A stretch of DNA of 64,000 bases from CALINB01 sp938045325 (GCA_038114465.1 JAYNQW010000003.1:203342-267341); one strand, 5' to 3'. Counted from the first letter of the stretch, positions 53,427 through 61,033 are shown. Notes: a model not told the origin generated them from the letters alone. Numbers and translations: made by a program.

Positions 53427-53467
53427 CATTCTTCGAATGTGTTCTGAACACATTAAACTTTTTGAAT
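53427..53467. promoter_or_regulatory. Palindromic operator region between the YeeE-type gene and tusA
   Basis: A perfect 9-bp inverted repeat AATGTGTTC-T-GAACACATT lies at 53436-53454. A shorter one, CATTC-TTC-GAATG, overlaps it on the left, and ATTA-N8-GAAT at 53452-53467 is one base off the ATTC-N8-GAAT pattern. The concentration of palindromes in this divergent gap fits repressor control of both transcripts. Confidence 0.6.
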
Positions 53468-53513
53468 ATGTTTTTCACCCGTTTTGTGATATTGAATCGC
53501 GCCAGGAGTAACC

Positions 53514-53741
53514 ATGACAACGCACACGCTCGATACAAAAGGCATGAATTGCCCTTTGCCGGTTTTGAAAACCAAAAAAGCGATTGGAATGATCGATGCC
53601 GGAGAAATGCTTGAGGTGCTGGCGACCGATCCGGCTGCCGTCCAGGATTTCGAAGCCTTCGCAAGATCGACCGGAAATGAGCTCGTTGAATGGAACGAGG
53701 AAAATGGCGTCTTTCGATTTCTTCTCAAAAAAGCGGGATAA
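53514..53741 (+). CDS. tusA: TusA sulfurtransferase-type carrier
   Basis: 75 residues with the CPxP motif in GMNCPLPVLKTKKAI, whose Cys carries sulfane sulfur. In sHdr-containing bacteria TusA hands sulfur to DsrE3C. It ends with a 38-base overlap with soxS in another frame. The divergent YeeE-type gene upstream supports a coupled import-and-transfer role. Confidence 0.92.
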   Translation: MTTHTLDTKGMNCPLPVLKTKKAIGMIDAGEMLEVLATDPAAVQDFEAFARSTGNELVEWNEENGVFRFLLKKAG

Positions 53742-54153
53742 TACTCATTCCAGCTTCAAACGAAACAGCTGGCTTCCCCTTTTCGGTTTCAGCGCTTTCC
53801 TTTTTTTAGCCACTGCGTCGAACACTGTTCGGGCAACCGAACTTGTCATGTTTGAAGAGTTGGGATGTGAATGGTGCCTCATATGGAATGAAGAAGTCGG
53901 CAGCCAATACAAAGACACCAAGGTCGGGAAAATAGCACCACTCCGACGGATCATGATCGATGCACCACGAACGGGCGCGATTAAGAATATCAAATCGATC
54001 CGTTTTACACCGACATTTGTCGTCCTTCATAAAGACAAAGAGATTGGGCGCATTACCGGCTATCCTGGTGAAGCTTTTTTCTGGGGTTATTTAGAAGAAA
54101 TTATCGAAAAAATTGATCGCCATCAAAGTAGGCAAACAACCAACGCTCATTAA
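53704..54153 (+). CDS. soxS: SoxS-like periplasmic thioredoxin
   Basis: 149 residues with an N-terminal hydrophobic segment (NSWLPLFGFSAFLFLATASN) and redox motif CEWC in LGCEWCLIWNEEVG, then IAPLRRIMID and FTPTFVVLHKDKEIG. These match the small thioredoxins annotated SoxS. The start lies inside tusA because no start codon occurs in this frame between the tusA stop and the signal segment; GAGG is only three bases upstream, so translation is probably coupled. Confidence 0.75.
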   Translation: MASFDFFSKKRDNTHSSFKRNSWLPLFGFSAFLFLATASNTVRATELVMFEELGCEWCLIWNEEVGSQYKDTKVGKIAPLRRIMIDAPRTGAIKNIKSIRFTPTFVVLHKDKEIGRITGYPGEAFFWGYLEEIIEKIDRHQSRQTTNAH

Positions 54154-54191
54154 TATAATCTCTATTCGTTTCAAAAACGGGAGGCAGGAGA

Positions 54192-54692
54192 ATGTTCAAA
54201 AAATTATTACTGACGGCAAGCATCCTTATCATCACGGGGTCAAATGTTTTTGCCGATTCTAAAACTTTTGTGACTTACAAATCGCTCACCGTTGAGACGG
54301 CCCTTGAATTAGCCAAGGCGACCCTTGAAGCCTGCCGTAAAAGGGATTTCCAAATCGCCGTTGCCGTTGTCGATCGGGGCGGAAACACACAAGTGATTTT
54401 GCGCGATCGCTTTGCCGGCCCGCACACAGGCGAAACGGCACGCCGCAAGGCATCGACCGCCGTCAGTTTTCGTACCGATACACTGGAACTCAATAAATTA
54501 TCCGAAGCAGGCCAAGTGGCCTCCGGCATTCGGAGCTTGCCGGGTGTTGCCGCCATCGGAGGCGGCGTGATGATTCAAGCGGCCGGCTCCCTTGTTGGCG
54601 GCATCGGTGTTTCCGGCGCGCCGGGCGGCACAATTGATGATGAGTGCGCTAAAAAAGGACTGGAAAAAATCCAAGATAAGTTGGATTTCTAG
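54192..54692 (+). CDS. Secreted HbpS/GlcG-type haem-binding-like protein
   Basis: 166 residues: signal peptide (MFKKLLLTASILIITGSNV, then FADS) and the GlcG/HbpS domain (ALELAKATLEACRKR, IAVAVVDRGGNTQVILR, HTGETARRKASTAVSF, LPGVAAIGGGVMI, GGIGVSGAPGGTIDDECAKKG). The group binds haem or cobalamin-type ligands and is often exported. Position next to soxS and tusA suggests a sulfur-linked function, not shown by sequence. Confidence 0.82.
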   Translation: MFKKLLLTASILIITGSNVFADSKTFVTYKSLTVETALELAKATLEACRKRDFQIAVAVVDRGGNTQVILRDRFAGPHTGETARRKASTAVSFRTDTLELNKLSEAGQVASGIRSLPGVAAIGGGVMIQAAGSLVGGIGVSGAPGGTIDDECAKKGLEKIQDKLDF

Positions 54693-54695
54693 AAC

Positions 54696-55052
54696 TTAGT
54701 GAAGCGAGATAACTCTTTCGTCACTGCTTTCACTTTTAAGGGTTAACGTCGCATCGGTGTCACAGTACAAACTGTAGATCGTTTCGATCACCGTACTCAC
54801 CTCTTCACTGGCAAGTGCGTAATAAATGTTTTTGCCGATCCGGTGAGTCTTCACCAACTTATCATTGCGTAAACGCGAAAGATGTTGGGACACGGCAGCT
54901 TGGCGCAACCCTGAAATTTTCTGTAATTTGCTCACGGTTTTCTCGCCGGGCACCAGCTGACACAGGATCAACATCCGGTGCTCGCTGCACATACTTTTGA
55001 GCAATTTACTCGCCTTACGCGCATTACTGCGTATAGAAGCCCGTCTCGCCAT
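54696..55052 (-). CDS. ArsR-family repressor with two redox cysteines (SqrR/BigR/sHdrR type)
   Basis: 118 residues with a winged-helix ArsR fold (MLILCQLVPGEKTVSKL, GLRQAAVSQHLSRLRNDKLV, KNIYYALAS). Cys31 in ILCQL and Cys97 in SLYC occupy the two positions that form a tetrasulfide or disulfide in sulfur-sensing repressors; Cys22 is extra. An open Met six codons upstream is less likely. It is the only ArsR regulator in the sulfur island and the best candidate to bind the ATTC-N8-GAAT sites. Confidence 0.88.
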   Translation of the reverse strand: MARRASIRSNARKASKLLKSMCSEHRMLILCQLVPGEKTVSKLQKISGLRQAAVSQHLSRLRNDKLVKTHRIGKNIYYALASEEVSTVIETIYSLYCDTDATLTLKSESSDERVISLH

Positions 55053-55110
55053 GTGTCTAATTCCCCACAATTTCTTTGTATTATTCTGGATACTGACAGT
55101 GGAAAGATGT

Positions 55111-55130
55111 ATATCGATTCTTGAATATAT
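55111..55130 (-). promoter_or_regulatory. Possible self-operator of the arsR gene
   Basis: ATTC-TT-GAAT is a palindrome flanked by ATAT on both sides (55111-55130), 60 bases upstream of the repressor start. The two-base spacer differs from the eight-base spacer of the other sites, so it may be a different binding arrangement or chance in AT-rich DNA. Confidence 0.35.
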
Positions 55131-55195
55131 TTCAACCGGATATGACAGCGGTCACGGATAAGTGACAACAGACCCAAGGTTTTTAGCGGATCGCA

Positions 55196-55477
55196 ATGGA
55201 TATTAAACGTGAATTGGCACTTTTAAAGTCAAAATCCGGCAAGGAGCGTGCAAAGCTTTTAAAAGAGCCGCCGAAAAAGCCGACCCGCAAACAGCTTGAG
55301 ATTTTAAATGCCATGAACACAGCCGGCGGCACCCTGCCCGCCGATAAGGTTCATTATCGTACCGGCCTCATTCTCACGGCGCGGCGTTGGGCGCGGCTTC
55401 ATCAAAAAGGCGATGCGCTGGTCTTTACACTGACGGAAGCCGGACGCAGTGTGATTGAATCTCAGCAAGCTGTTTAA
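55196..55477 (+). CDS. Small conserved hypothetical protein
   Basis: 93 residues, Lys-rich at the N-terminus (DIKRELALLKSKSGKERAKL) and a winged-helix-like end (EILNAMNTAGGTLPADKV, ARLHQKGDALVFTLTEAGRSV). It may be a small DNA-binding protein. It is divergent to the arsR gene by about 140 bases. No family is recognised with confidence. Confidence 0.6.
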   Translation: MDIKRELALLKSKSGKERAKLLKEPPKKPTRKQLEILNAMNTAGGTLPADKVHYRTGLILTARRWARLHQKGDALVFTLTEAGRSVIESQQAV

Positions 55478-55622
55478 GAGTGTTCTTGAGCGCAATATGA
55501 ACATTTGCAGCAATTTTGCTGCGAGGACCAGCGGGACCAGCGAAGACTCGATAAAAAAACTGAGTATTTCTGCGAACTAAAAAATAAACGCCGGCGGCAA
55601 CTAATTTATTGAATTTTAGAAC

Positions 55623-55660
55623 AAAAAAACCCGCCGAACGCAAAGGAACGCGGGCTTTTT
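55623..55660 (-). terminator. Terminator downstream of tRNA-Met
   Basis: CCCGC and GCGGG form the stem with A- and T-runs on either side. On the minus strand, where the tRNA is transcribed, it ends in seven T. The symmetric runs make it usable in both directions. Confidence 0.75.
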
Positions 55661-55663
55661 AAA

Positions 55664-55740
55664 TGGTAGCGGAGGAGGGACTCGAACCCCCGACACGCGG
55701 ATTATGATTCCGCTGCTCTAACCAGCTGAGCTACTCCGCC
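55664..55740 (-). tRNA. tRNA-Met (elongator, anticodon CAT)
   Basis: The 77-base sequence on the minus strand folds as a cloverleaf: acceptor GGCGGAG pairing with CTCCGCT, D-arm AGCTCAGCTGGTTAGAGC, anticodon stem GCGGA/TCCGC with loop ATCATAA (anticodon CAT), T-arm GGGGGTTCGAGTCCCTC, and an encoded CCA end. The loop and stems fit the elongator Met tRNA of Alphaproteobacteria better than the tRNA-Ile(CAU) type. The 407-base gap around it, from 55478 to 55884, holds only this tRNA and its terminator. Confidence 0.92.
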
Positions 55741-55884
55741 ATATTTCATGCTTAAGCGTGAAGGCCTGCCGTCTTAAGGCCATTGCGGCGATAAATCAAG
55801 ACATGCCGCGCCCTGTTCCGGCAAAACCGCTAAAAAGCATGCTACAGCTTAGTTTTCGAGACGCTCAGGTGCAAGCGTCCGGAC

Positions 55885-56628
55885 CTATTTTTTGAGGCGC
55901 TCGAGCGCAAGTTCGCGGGCCTTCGCGATCTCAGTTTCGGTCATCGAGCCGCTCAAGCGCTTGTAAAAGTCCGGGTCCGGGTTGAGCCCCTGCCCCTTCG
56001 CCCATTCGAGCCACATCAACGCAAGCAGCTTATCCTGTTTTTGGTTGTCGTCTTTCGGATCGCCTTTCCTGTCGGCCTGCCCGTACAGCACGGCGAGATG
56101 CAAGGCCGCTTCTTTGATACCGCGGATCACGACTTCCTCGAACAACTCGGCTGCGCGCGCGGCGTCTTTAGCAACGCCCAGCCCGCGCACCAACATTAAG
56201 GCAAGATTGTATTTGGCTTGGCTTGACCCCTGCGCCGCTGCCTTTTCGAACCAGTGGGCCGACTCTTTATAATCTTGCGCAATACTTTTGCCTTGGTAAT
56301 AGATCAGCCCGAGCTTGAGCTGCGCCTGACGATGCCCCTGCCCAGCGGCCTTGGTAAACCACGCGATGGCTTCTTTGATATCCGGCTTGCCGTCCGGCGA
56401 TTTCTGACCCTGCTCGTACAACATGCCGAGATAAAACTGCGCGCGCGCATTACCCCGTTTCGCCGAGCGTTCGTACCAGCGCATCGCATCGCCGTAATTT
56501 CCCGGAACACCAAGGGTGTCGTTCTTCGGCTCCGCCGCACCGGCGGCCGACGCTACCATTATGGCGGTCAACGCCATCAGGAACGCGGGTAAAGCGATGA
56601 ACCGGAGCCGGGAAAACAGAACAAACAT
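55885..56628 (-). CDS. Secreted Sel1-repeat protein
   Basis: 247 residues with a signal peptide (RLRFIALPAFLMALTAIMVA, ending ASAAGAAE) and four or five Sel1-type TPR repeats of 36 residues (AMRWYERSAKRGNARAQFYLG, AIAWFTKAAGQGHRQAQLKLG, SAHWFEKAAAQGSSQAKYNLA, AAELFEEVVIRGIKEAALHLA). It is probably exported to the periplasm, acting as a scaffold. No operon partners. Confidence 0.8.
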   Translation of the reverse strand: MFVLFSRLRFIALPAFLMALTAIMVASAAGAAEPKNDTLGVPGNYGDAMRWYERSAKRGNARAQFYLGMLYEQGQKSPDGKPDIKEAIAWFTKAAGQGHRQAQLKLGLIYYQGKSIAQDYKESAHWFEKAAAQGSSQAKYNLALMLVRGLGVAKDAARAAELFEEVVIRGIKEAALHLAVLYGQADRKGDPKDDNQKQDKLLALMWLEWAKGQGLNPDPDFYKRLSGSMTETEIAKARELALERLKK

Positions 56629-56697
56629 TGCTGTCGGCAGTTTACCGCCCCAATCGTTAAAACGGTATGACTAAAATGGGCGGTGCCGCACGGCCTG

Positions 56698-57240
56698 TTA
56701 CGGCGACCCCAAGACCGCTTGGCGTTCGCTTTCCAGCAGCGTACCCGGCTGATGTTCGGAAAGACCGTTCGCCAACGGTTGTAAAAATTTTGTCGACGAT
56801 TGCTGTAGCGTTTTGCGCACCGGTTTTCGATCAAAGGTATCCGGCGGCAGCGATTCCCGCTCAATATGGCTAACGGTATTGCGAAGTGGCGGCGGTGCAA
56901 CACGCCGGCCCGGCGGCACCGGTGCCGGTTCGGGCAGCAGTTCCGCATCCTTTACCCAATAGGTCACCGCGTCGGGCGCATACAGTTTCGGTTGCGGCGG
57001 TTCAGGACGGGGATAACGGCCGGGCGGTGGACCCGTGTAGCCGACCAAGTGCCGCTCATCACGATGCACCGGTGTCTTGAAACACCGGATGCCGTCGCGT
57101 CCCACAAAATGCCGGTAGCAATACCGAGGTTCTTCGATGACCACCCGTGTCGCATCACGGGCAACTTCCCGCTCGGCTGTGCACGCGGCAATCGCCAACG
57201 GCACCGAAAGCACGACCACTCTTACCCACATGGTTTTCAT
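56698..57240 (-). CDS. Lipoprotein of unknown function
   Basis: 180 residues. The N-terminus is a lipoprotein signal with lipobox AIAAC at residues 16-20. The mature part is Pro-rich with a Tyr/Cys region (PRYCYRHFVGRDGIRCF) early on, and a long Pro/Arg linker. No domain is recognised. It is preceded by a 218-base gap toward the AcuI-type gene that shows nothing. Confidence 0.65.
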   Translation of the reverse strand: MKTMWVRVVVLSVPLAIAACTAEREVARDATRVVIEEPRYCYRHFVGRDGIRCFKTPVHRDERHLVGYTGPPPGRYPRPEPPQPKLYAPDAVTYWVKDAELLPEPAPVPPGRRVAPPPLRNTVSHIERESLPPDTFDRKPVRKTLQQSSTKFLQPLANGLSEHQPGTLLESERQAVLGSP

Positions 57241-57458
57241 TCCCGTTCCTTCCTGGGGTCCCCTGCAGTTCCACTGCCAGTTTTTGTATCAGCCCCTGGC
57301 TTGCGGCGACGGCTCTCCCACAGAGCCGGCGTTCGAGAGGACGTTACGGGTCCACACACCCAAGCCTTAGTTCAGCGGAAAAAGGTAAAGGCAAGATGAA
57401 TCATTTTCGATTTCCCGTGGAAAACCGAAAAACTATTCATTTACAACAAGTTGTAGGA

Positions 57459-58487
57459 TTATTTTTCGAGGTCAATGACCGTACGGCCGCGCACCGCACC
57501 CTTCAAAATTTCCGCCGCCAAGCCCGGCACCTCATCGAGCGGGACCACATGGGTCATCGCGGCCAGTTGATCCATCGGCATTTCCGACGCCAAACGCCGC
57601 CAGATGACGGCGCGTTCTTCGGGCGGGCTCGAGCTTGAATCGATGCCGAGCAAATTCACCCCGCGCAGGAGAAACGGAATGACGGTGGTGTCGAGCTTCG
57701 GACCCGCCGCCAAGCCGACGGCGGCGCAGCTTGCACGCGGGGCTAGCGTCGCTAAGATCGTTGCGAGCGTGCTGGCCCCGACATTATCGATCGCCCCCGC
57801 CCACCGCGCAGGACCCAGCGGGCCGTTAGGCGCGGTTTCCAATTCGGCACGATCCACGATCGTTGCCGCGCCGAGATCTTTTAAGTAATCGTGCAACGCT
57901 TTGCGGCCCGTGGACGCGGCGACTTTGTAACCAAGAGTTGCCAGCAACGCGACGGCGACACTGCCGACGCCACCAGCGGCCCCGGTGACGAGGACTTCTT
58001 TGTCGGCTTGCGGGGTGAGACCGTGGTCTTCGAGCGCCATCACCGCCTGCATCGCTGTAAAGCCCGCGGTGCCGAGTGCCATGGATTGCTCGAGCGATAT
58101 CGCCTCGGGCAGCGGCACCAGCCAATCCGCCTTGACCCGCGCGCGGGCCGCATAACCGCCCCAGCGCACCTCGCCGACCCGCCAGCCGGTAAGAATAACG
58201 TTATCGCCGGGTTGATACTGGGATGAAGACGACTCCTCGACGACGCCGGAAAAGTCGATTCCCGGCACATGGGGGTAAGATTTCACCAGGTTGCCCCGGC
58301 CTTGCACGATCATGCCGTCTTTGTAATTGAGGGTGGAGTATTTCACCGCGACGGTGACATCACCGTCCGGCAGGCGGTCGTTGCCGAGTTCTTGAATTGT
58401 TGCGCTGACGGCATTGCCGGCTTGATCCAGGACGAGCGCTTTAAAGGAATCCGTGTGCGGCACGTTTTTTACTCTTGAACAAACCAC
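57459..58487 (-). CDS. acuI: MDR-family NADPH oxidoreductase, AcuI/YhdH-type
   Basis: 342 residues of the quinone-oxidoreductase-like group to which acrylyl-CoA reductase AcuI belongs: STLNYKDGMIVQGRGN, YPHVPGIDFSGVVEES, ALGTAGFTAMQAVMALE, VLVTGAAGGVGSVAVALLA and LLRGVNLLGIDSSSSP. The start is uncertain: the GTG used overlaps the pyrC end by 19 bases; a second GTG eight codons later is possible. AcuI and YhdH both act in degradation of acrylyl-CoA or similar products, such as during DMSP or propionate use, but no dmd gene is nearby. Confidence 0.82.
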   Translation of the reverse strand: MVCSRVKNVPHTDSFKALVLDQAGNAVSATIQELGNDRLPDGDVTVAVKYSTLNYKDGMIVQGRGNLVKSYPHVPGIDFSGVVEESSSSQYQPGDNVILTGWRVGEVRWGGYAARARVKADWLVPLPEAISLEQSMALGTAGFTAMQAVMALEDHGLTPQADKEVLVTGAAGGVGSVAVALLATLGYKVAASTGRKALHDYLKDLGAATIVDRAELETAPNGPLGPARWAGAIDNVGASTLATILATLAPRASCAAVGLAAGPKLDTTVIPFLLRGVNLLGIDSSSSPPEERAVIWRRLASEMPMDQLAAMTHVVPLDEVPGLAAEILKGAVRGRTVIDLEK

Positions 58488-59521
58488 GCTAACGTTTCAC
58501 CGGCGCGAAACGGTTTGACCGTCTCACCGCCAGCGCTGACGGCCTCGGGCACAATCGTCTCACCTTGAACGAGCGTGATCGTTTCCTCGTTCACGGGCAG
58601 GCCGTAAAAAGCAGGGCCGTTTAAGGATGCGAAAGCTTCAAACTTATTCAGCGCGCCTTCTTCGTCGAACACTTCTGCGTACAACTCGAGCGCGCTCGCC
58701 GCGGTAAAAATTCCGGCACAGCCGCAGGCGCTCTCCTTGGCGTGCACCGGATGGGGTGCGGTGTCGGTACCAAGGAAAAACTTCGCGTTACCCGAGGTTA
58801 CCGCCTTGCAGAGCGCGAGCCGGTCTCTTTCGCGCTTGGCAATGGGCAGGCAATACATGTGCGGGCGGATGCCGCCGCGAAAAATGGCATTGCGATTGAT
58901 GATCAGATGATGCGGGGTCACGGTCGCCGCAACGGTAGCGGGTGCTTCGGCGACAAATACCGCTGCGGATCTTGTGGTGATATGTTCGAATACGATTTTA
59001 AGGCCGGGAAAGTCTTCGATTAACGGCGCTAATGTCCGATCGATAAATAGCTTTTCCCGGTCGAAAACATCAACTTCCTCTCCGTTATGAACGGTTGTTT
59101 CGCCATGCAACAACAATGGCATGCCGATTTTTTCCATGCGCTCCAAAACACCGTAGACATTCCTGATCTCCGTCACGCCAGCGTCTGAATTGGTTGTCGC
59201 ATTTGCCGGATAAAGCTTTACCGCCGTGAATACGTTTTCCTCAAACCCGGCGGCGATTTCGTCGGGCTCAGCTGAATCGGTCAGGTAACACGTCATCAAC
59301 GGCTCGAACGATGTATCCCCCGGCAATGCGGCCAGAATGCGCGCGCGATAGTCGACTGCGGCTTTCACTGTCGTCACCGGTGGCACGAGGTTCGGCATCA
59401 CGATGGCACGCTTGAACTGTTTTGCCGTCAACGGTGCAACGGCGGCCAGCATATCGCCATCGCGCAGATGCACGTGCCAATCATCGGGCCGGCGGATGGT
59501 GATGCTTTTCGGTGACTTCAT
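58469..59521 (-). CDS. pyrC: Dihydroorotase, PyrC type
   Basis: 350 residues. The metal site is visible as DWHVHLRDGDML (HxH), LLHGETTVHN, VFEHITTRSA and GTDTAPHPVHAKE, with the metal Lys in AVKLYPANATTNSD. This is the short E. coli-type class II dihydroorotase that hydrolyses carbamoyl-aspartate to dihydroorotate. Its end overlaps the AcuI-type gene by 19 bases. Confidence 0.94.
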   Translation of the reverse strand: MKSPKSITIRRPDDWHVHLRDGDMLAAVAPLTAKQFKRAIVMPNLVPPVTTVKAAVDYRARILAALPGDTSFEPLMTCYLTDSAEPDEIAAGFEENVFTAVKLYPANATTNSDAGVTEIRNVYGVLERMEKIGMPLLLHGETTVHNGEEVDVFDREKLFIDRTLAPLIEDFPGLKIVFEHITTRSAAVFVAEAPATVAATVTPHHLIINRNAIFRGGIRPHMYCLPIAKRERDRLALCKAVTSGNAKFFLGTDTAPHPVHAKESACGCAGIFTAASALELYAEVFDEEGALNKFEAFASLNGPAFYGLPVNEETITLVQGETIVPEAVSAGGETVKPFRAGETLAWFVQE

Positions 59522-59660
59522 GGTTCTAGTTAGTGACAGGTTTTTATGTTCGTTTCAAACATTACCGATATTTCATGAAACGGATGACTTGCGTCAATTT
59601 CGAATGCCTATGTTCTTCCTACACTTGTAACATGTTGGATAATTCATCAAGGAGACTATC

Positions 59661-60032
59661 ATGAAGAAATCACTATTATCTGCCTTTGCCGCACTTGCAT
59701 TGCTCGGCAAAGGCGCAACCGGCGTCGCATTCGCGGACAGCGATCATCGCGGCGGGTATGGGTACGGACAAGAACACGGGTACAAACACGGGTACAAACA
59801 AGGGCACGGACAATCCCAGCACGGTAAAGCCCTGGGCAAACGCCTCCTCACCGAAGACGAGCGGAAAGGCTTCCGCAAAGCCATGCGCAAGGCCGGAACC
59901 GACGAAGAGCGCCGCAGCATCCGAAACTCGATGCGCGAAACAGTGAAACAGCGCGCCAAGGAACAAGGTATCGAATACAAAGACCACGGCAAAAAAGACC
60001 GCGACTGCGGATATAAAAACAAACAATCTTGA
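59661..60032 (+). CDS. Secreted Gly/Tyr/His-rich basic protein
   Basis: 123 residues: signal peptide (MKKSLLSAFAALALLGKGAT, ending AFA-DSD), then a low-complexity region with GYGYGQEHGYKHGYKQGHGQ, then a charged helical part (RKGFRKAMRKAGTDEERRSI). The Tyr-Lys-His repeats are also visible in DNA as near-repeats of GGGTACAAACA. It is like small periplasmic envelope proteins, and the His/Tyr run might bind metal. A strong terminator follows. Confidence 0.65.
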   Translation: MKKSLLSAFAALALLGKGATGVAFADSDHRGGYGYGQEHGYKHGYKQGHGQSQHGKALGKRLLTEDERKGFRKAMRKAGTDEERRSIRNSMRETVKQRAKEQGIEYKDHGKKDRDCGYKNKQS

Positions 60033-60100
60033 TAAACCCCATCGGGAAGCCAGCCTCCCCCCCCTTGCATTTCTCCCTCGGCTTCCCGTTTCCCCCACTC

Positions 60101-60128
60101 AGACCGGCTCAACGCCGGTCTTTTTTTG
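60101..60128 (+). terminator. Strong intrinsic terminator
   Basis: AGACCGGC and GCCGGTCT form an eight-base-pair stem with a five-base loop followed by TTTTTTT. It ends the transcript of the Gly/Tyr/His-rich protein. Confidence 0.88.
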
Positions 60129-60204
60129 TCCTTTTGCAGAGACTTTTCAAACCAACGCCGCGTGGTATAGTCCGGCAACGTTTTCACAATCCAGGGATCA
60201 ATTC

Positions 60205-60969
60205 ATGTCAGATCGTAATAATGAACTCGCCGGCAAGGTCACCATCGTCACTGGCAGCGCCCGCAACATTGGCCGCGCCATTGCTTTAGAACTCGCCCGC
60301 GGCGGGGCAGCACTCACCATCAATGCGGTTTCGGACAAGGACGCCGCCGAAGCCGTCGCCCAGGAAGTCCGCGATCTGGGTGCAAAAGCCTTCGTCTGCA
60401 TGGCCGATATTTCCAAGCAGGAAGATGTCGACCGTATCGTCGGCGATACGGTAAAAGAATTCGGCGGCTTGGATATTCTCGTGAATAACGCGGCAGCGCG
60501 TTCGACGCGGAAATTTACCGAATTAAAATTCGAAGATTGGGAAAAGGTCCGTAAGATTGCCTGCGACGGCGGCTTGCGCATGTGCATTGCGGCTGCCCCT
60601 CACCTGATCGAGCGTGGCAGCGGCTCCATCGTCGGTATTCACGGCATGGGTGCCTATTCCGGTGCCCCGAACGGCGCCCACAAATCGGCCGTCAAGGAAG
60701 CTATGTCGGCTTACCTGCGCGGCATTGCCGTTGATCTCGGTGAGTACGACATCAATGTTAATACCGCCGTGGTCGGCAGTTTTGAGACTGACCGGGCGAG
60801 CGGAAGCGGTGAAACCATTTCGCAAACCAAGGATGCAAAAATCCCCATGAAGCGGCGTGGTCAGCCTCAGGATATGGCGAACCTGGTCCGCTTTTTGGTG
60901 GGGCCCTACGGTCATTACATTTCGGGCCAAACCATTCACGTGAACGGTGCCGCCCTCATGCCGCATTAA
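60205..60969 (+). CDS. Short-chain dehydrogenase/reductase
   Basis: 254 residues of the SDR family: cofactor motif TGSARNIGRAIALELARGG, DILVNNAAAR and, in place of the catalytic YxxxK, a HGMGAYSGAPNGAHKSAVKEA stretch. The Tyr position of YxxxK appears as GAHKSAVK, so the Tyr of the triad may be His, which is unusual. The end has GQTIHVNGAALMPH. Substrate unknown. Confidence 0.8.
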   Translation: MSDRNNELAGKVTIVTGSARNIGRAIALELARGGAALTINAVSDKDAAEAVAQEVRDLGAKAFVCMADISKQEDVDRIVGDTVKEFGGLDILVNNAAARSTRKFTELKFEDWEKVRKIACDGGLRMCIAAAPHLIERGSGSIVGIHGMGAYSGAPNGAHKSAVKEAMSAYLRGIAVDLGEYDINVNTAVVGSFETDRASGSGETISQTKDAKIPMKRRGQPQDMANLVRFLVGPYGHYISGQTIHVNGAALMPH

Positions 60970-61005
60970 GTTGCCGCATTAAAAAGAACATCTATGACAA
61001 ACAAA

Positions 61006-61033
61006 AAAACGGCGGGAATTATCCCGCCGTTTT
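61006..61033. terminator. Bidirectional terminator
   Basis: AAAACGGCGGGA and TCCCGCCGTTTT form a 12-base-pair stem with a four-base loop (ATTA). On the minus strand a run of seven T follows; on the plus strand four T. It separates the convergent SDR and TauD genes. Confidence 0.85.

Noticed and set aside
59750..59830. Short direct repeats as a CRISPR array
   Set aside because: They encode the Gly/Tyr/His run of a secreted protein and are too short and contiguous to have spacers.
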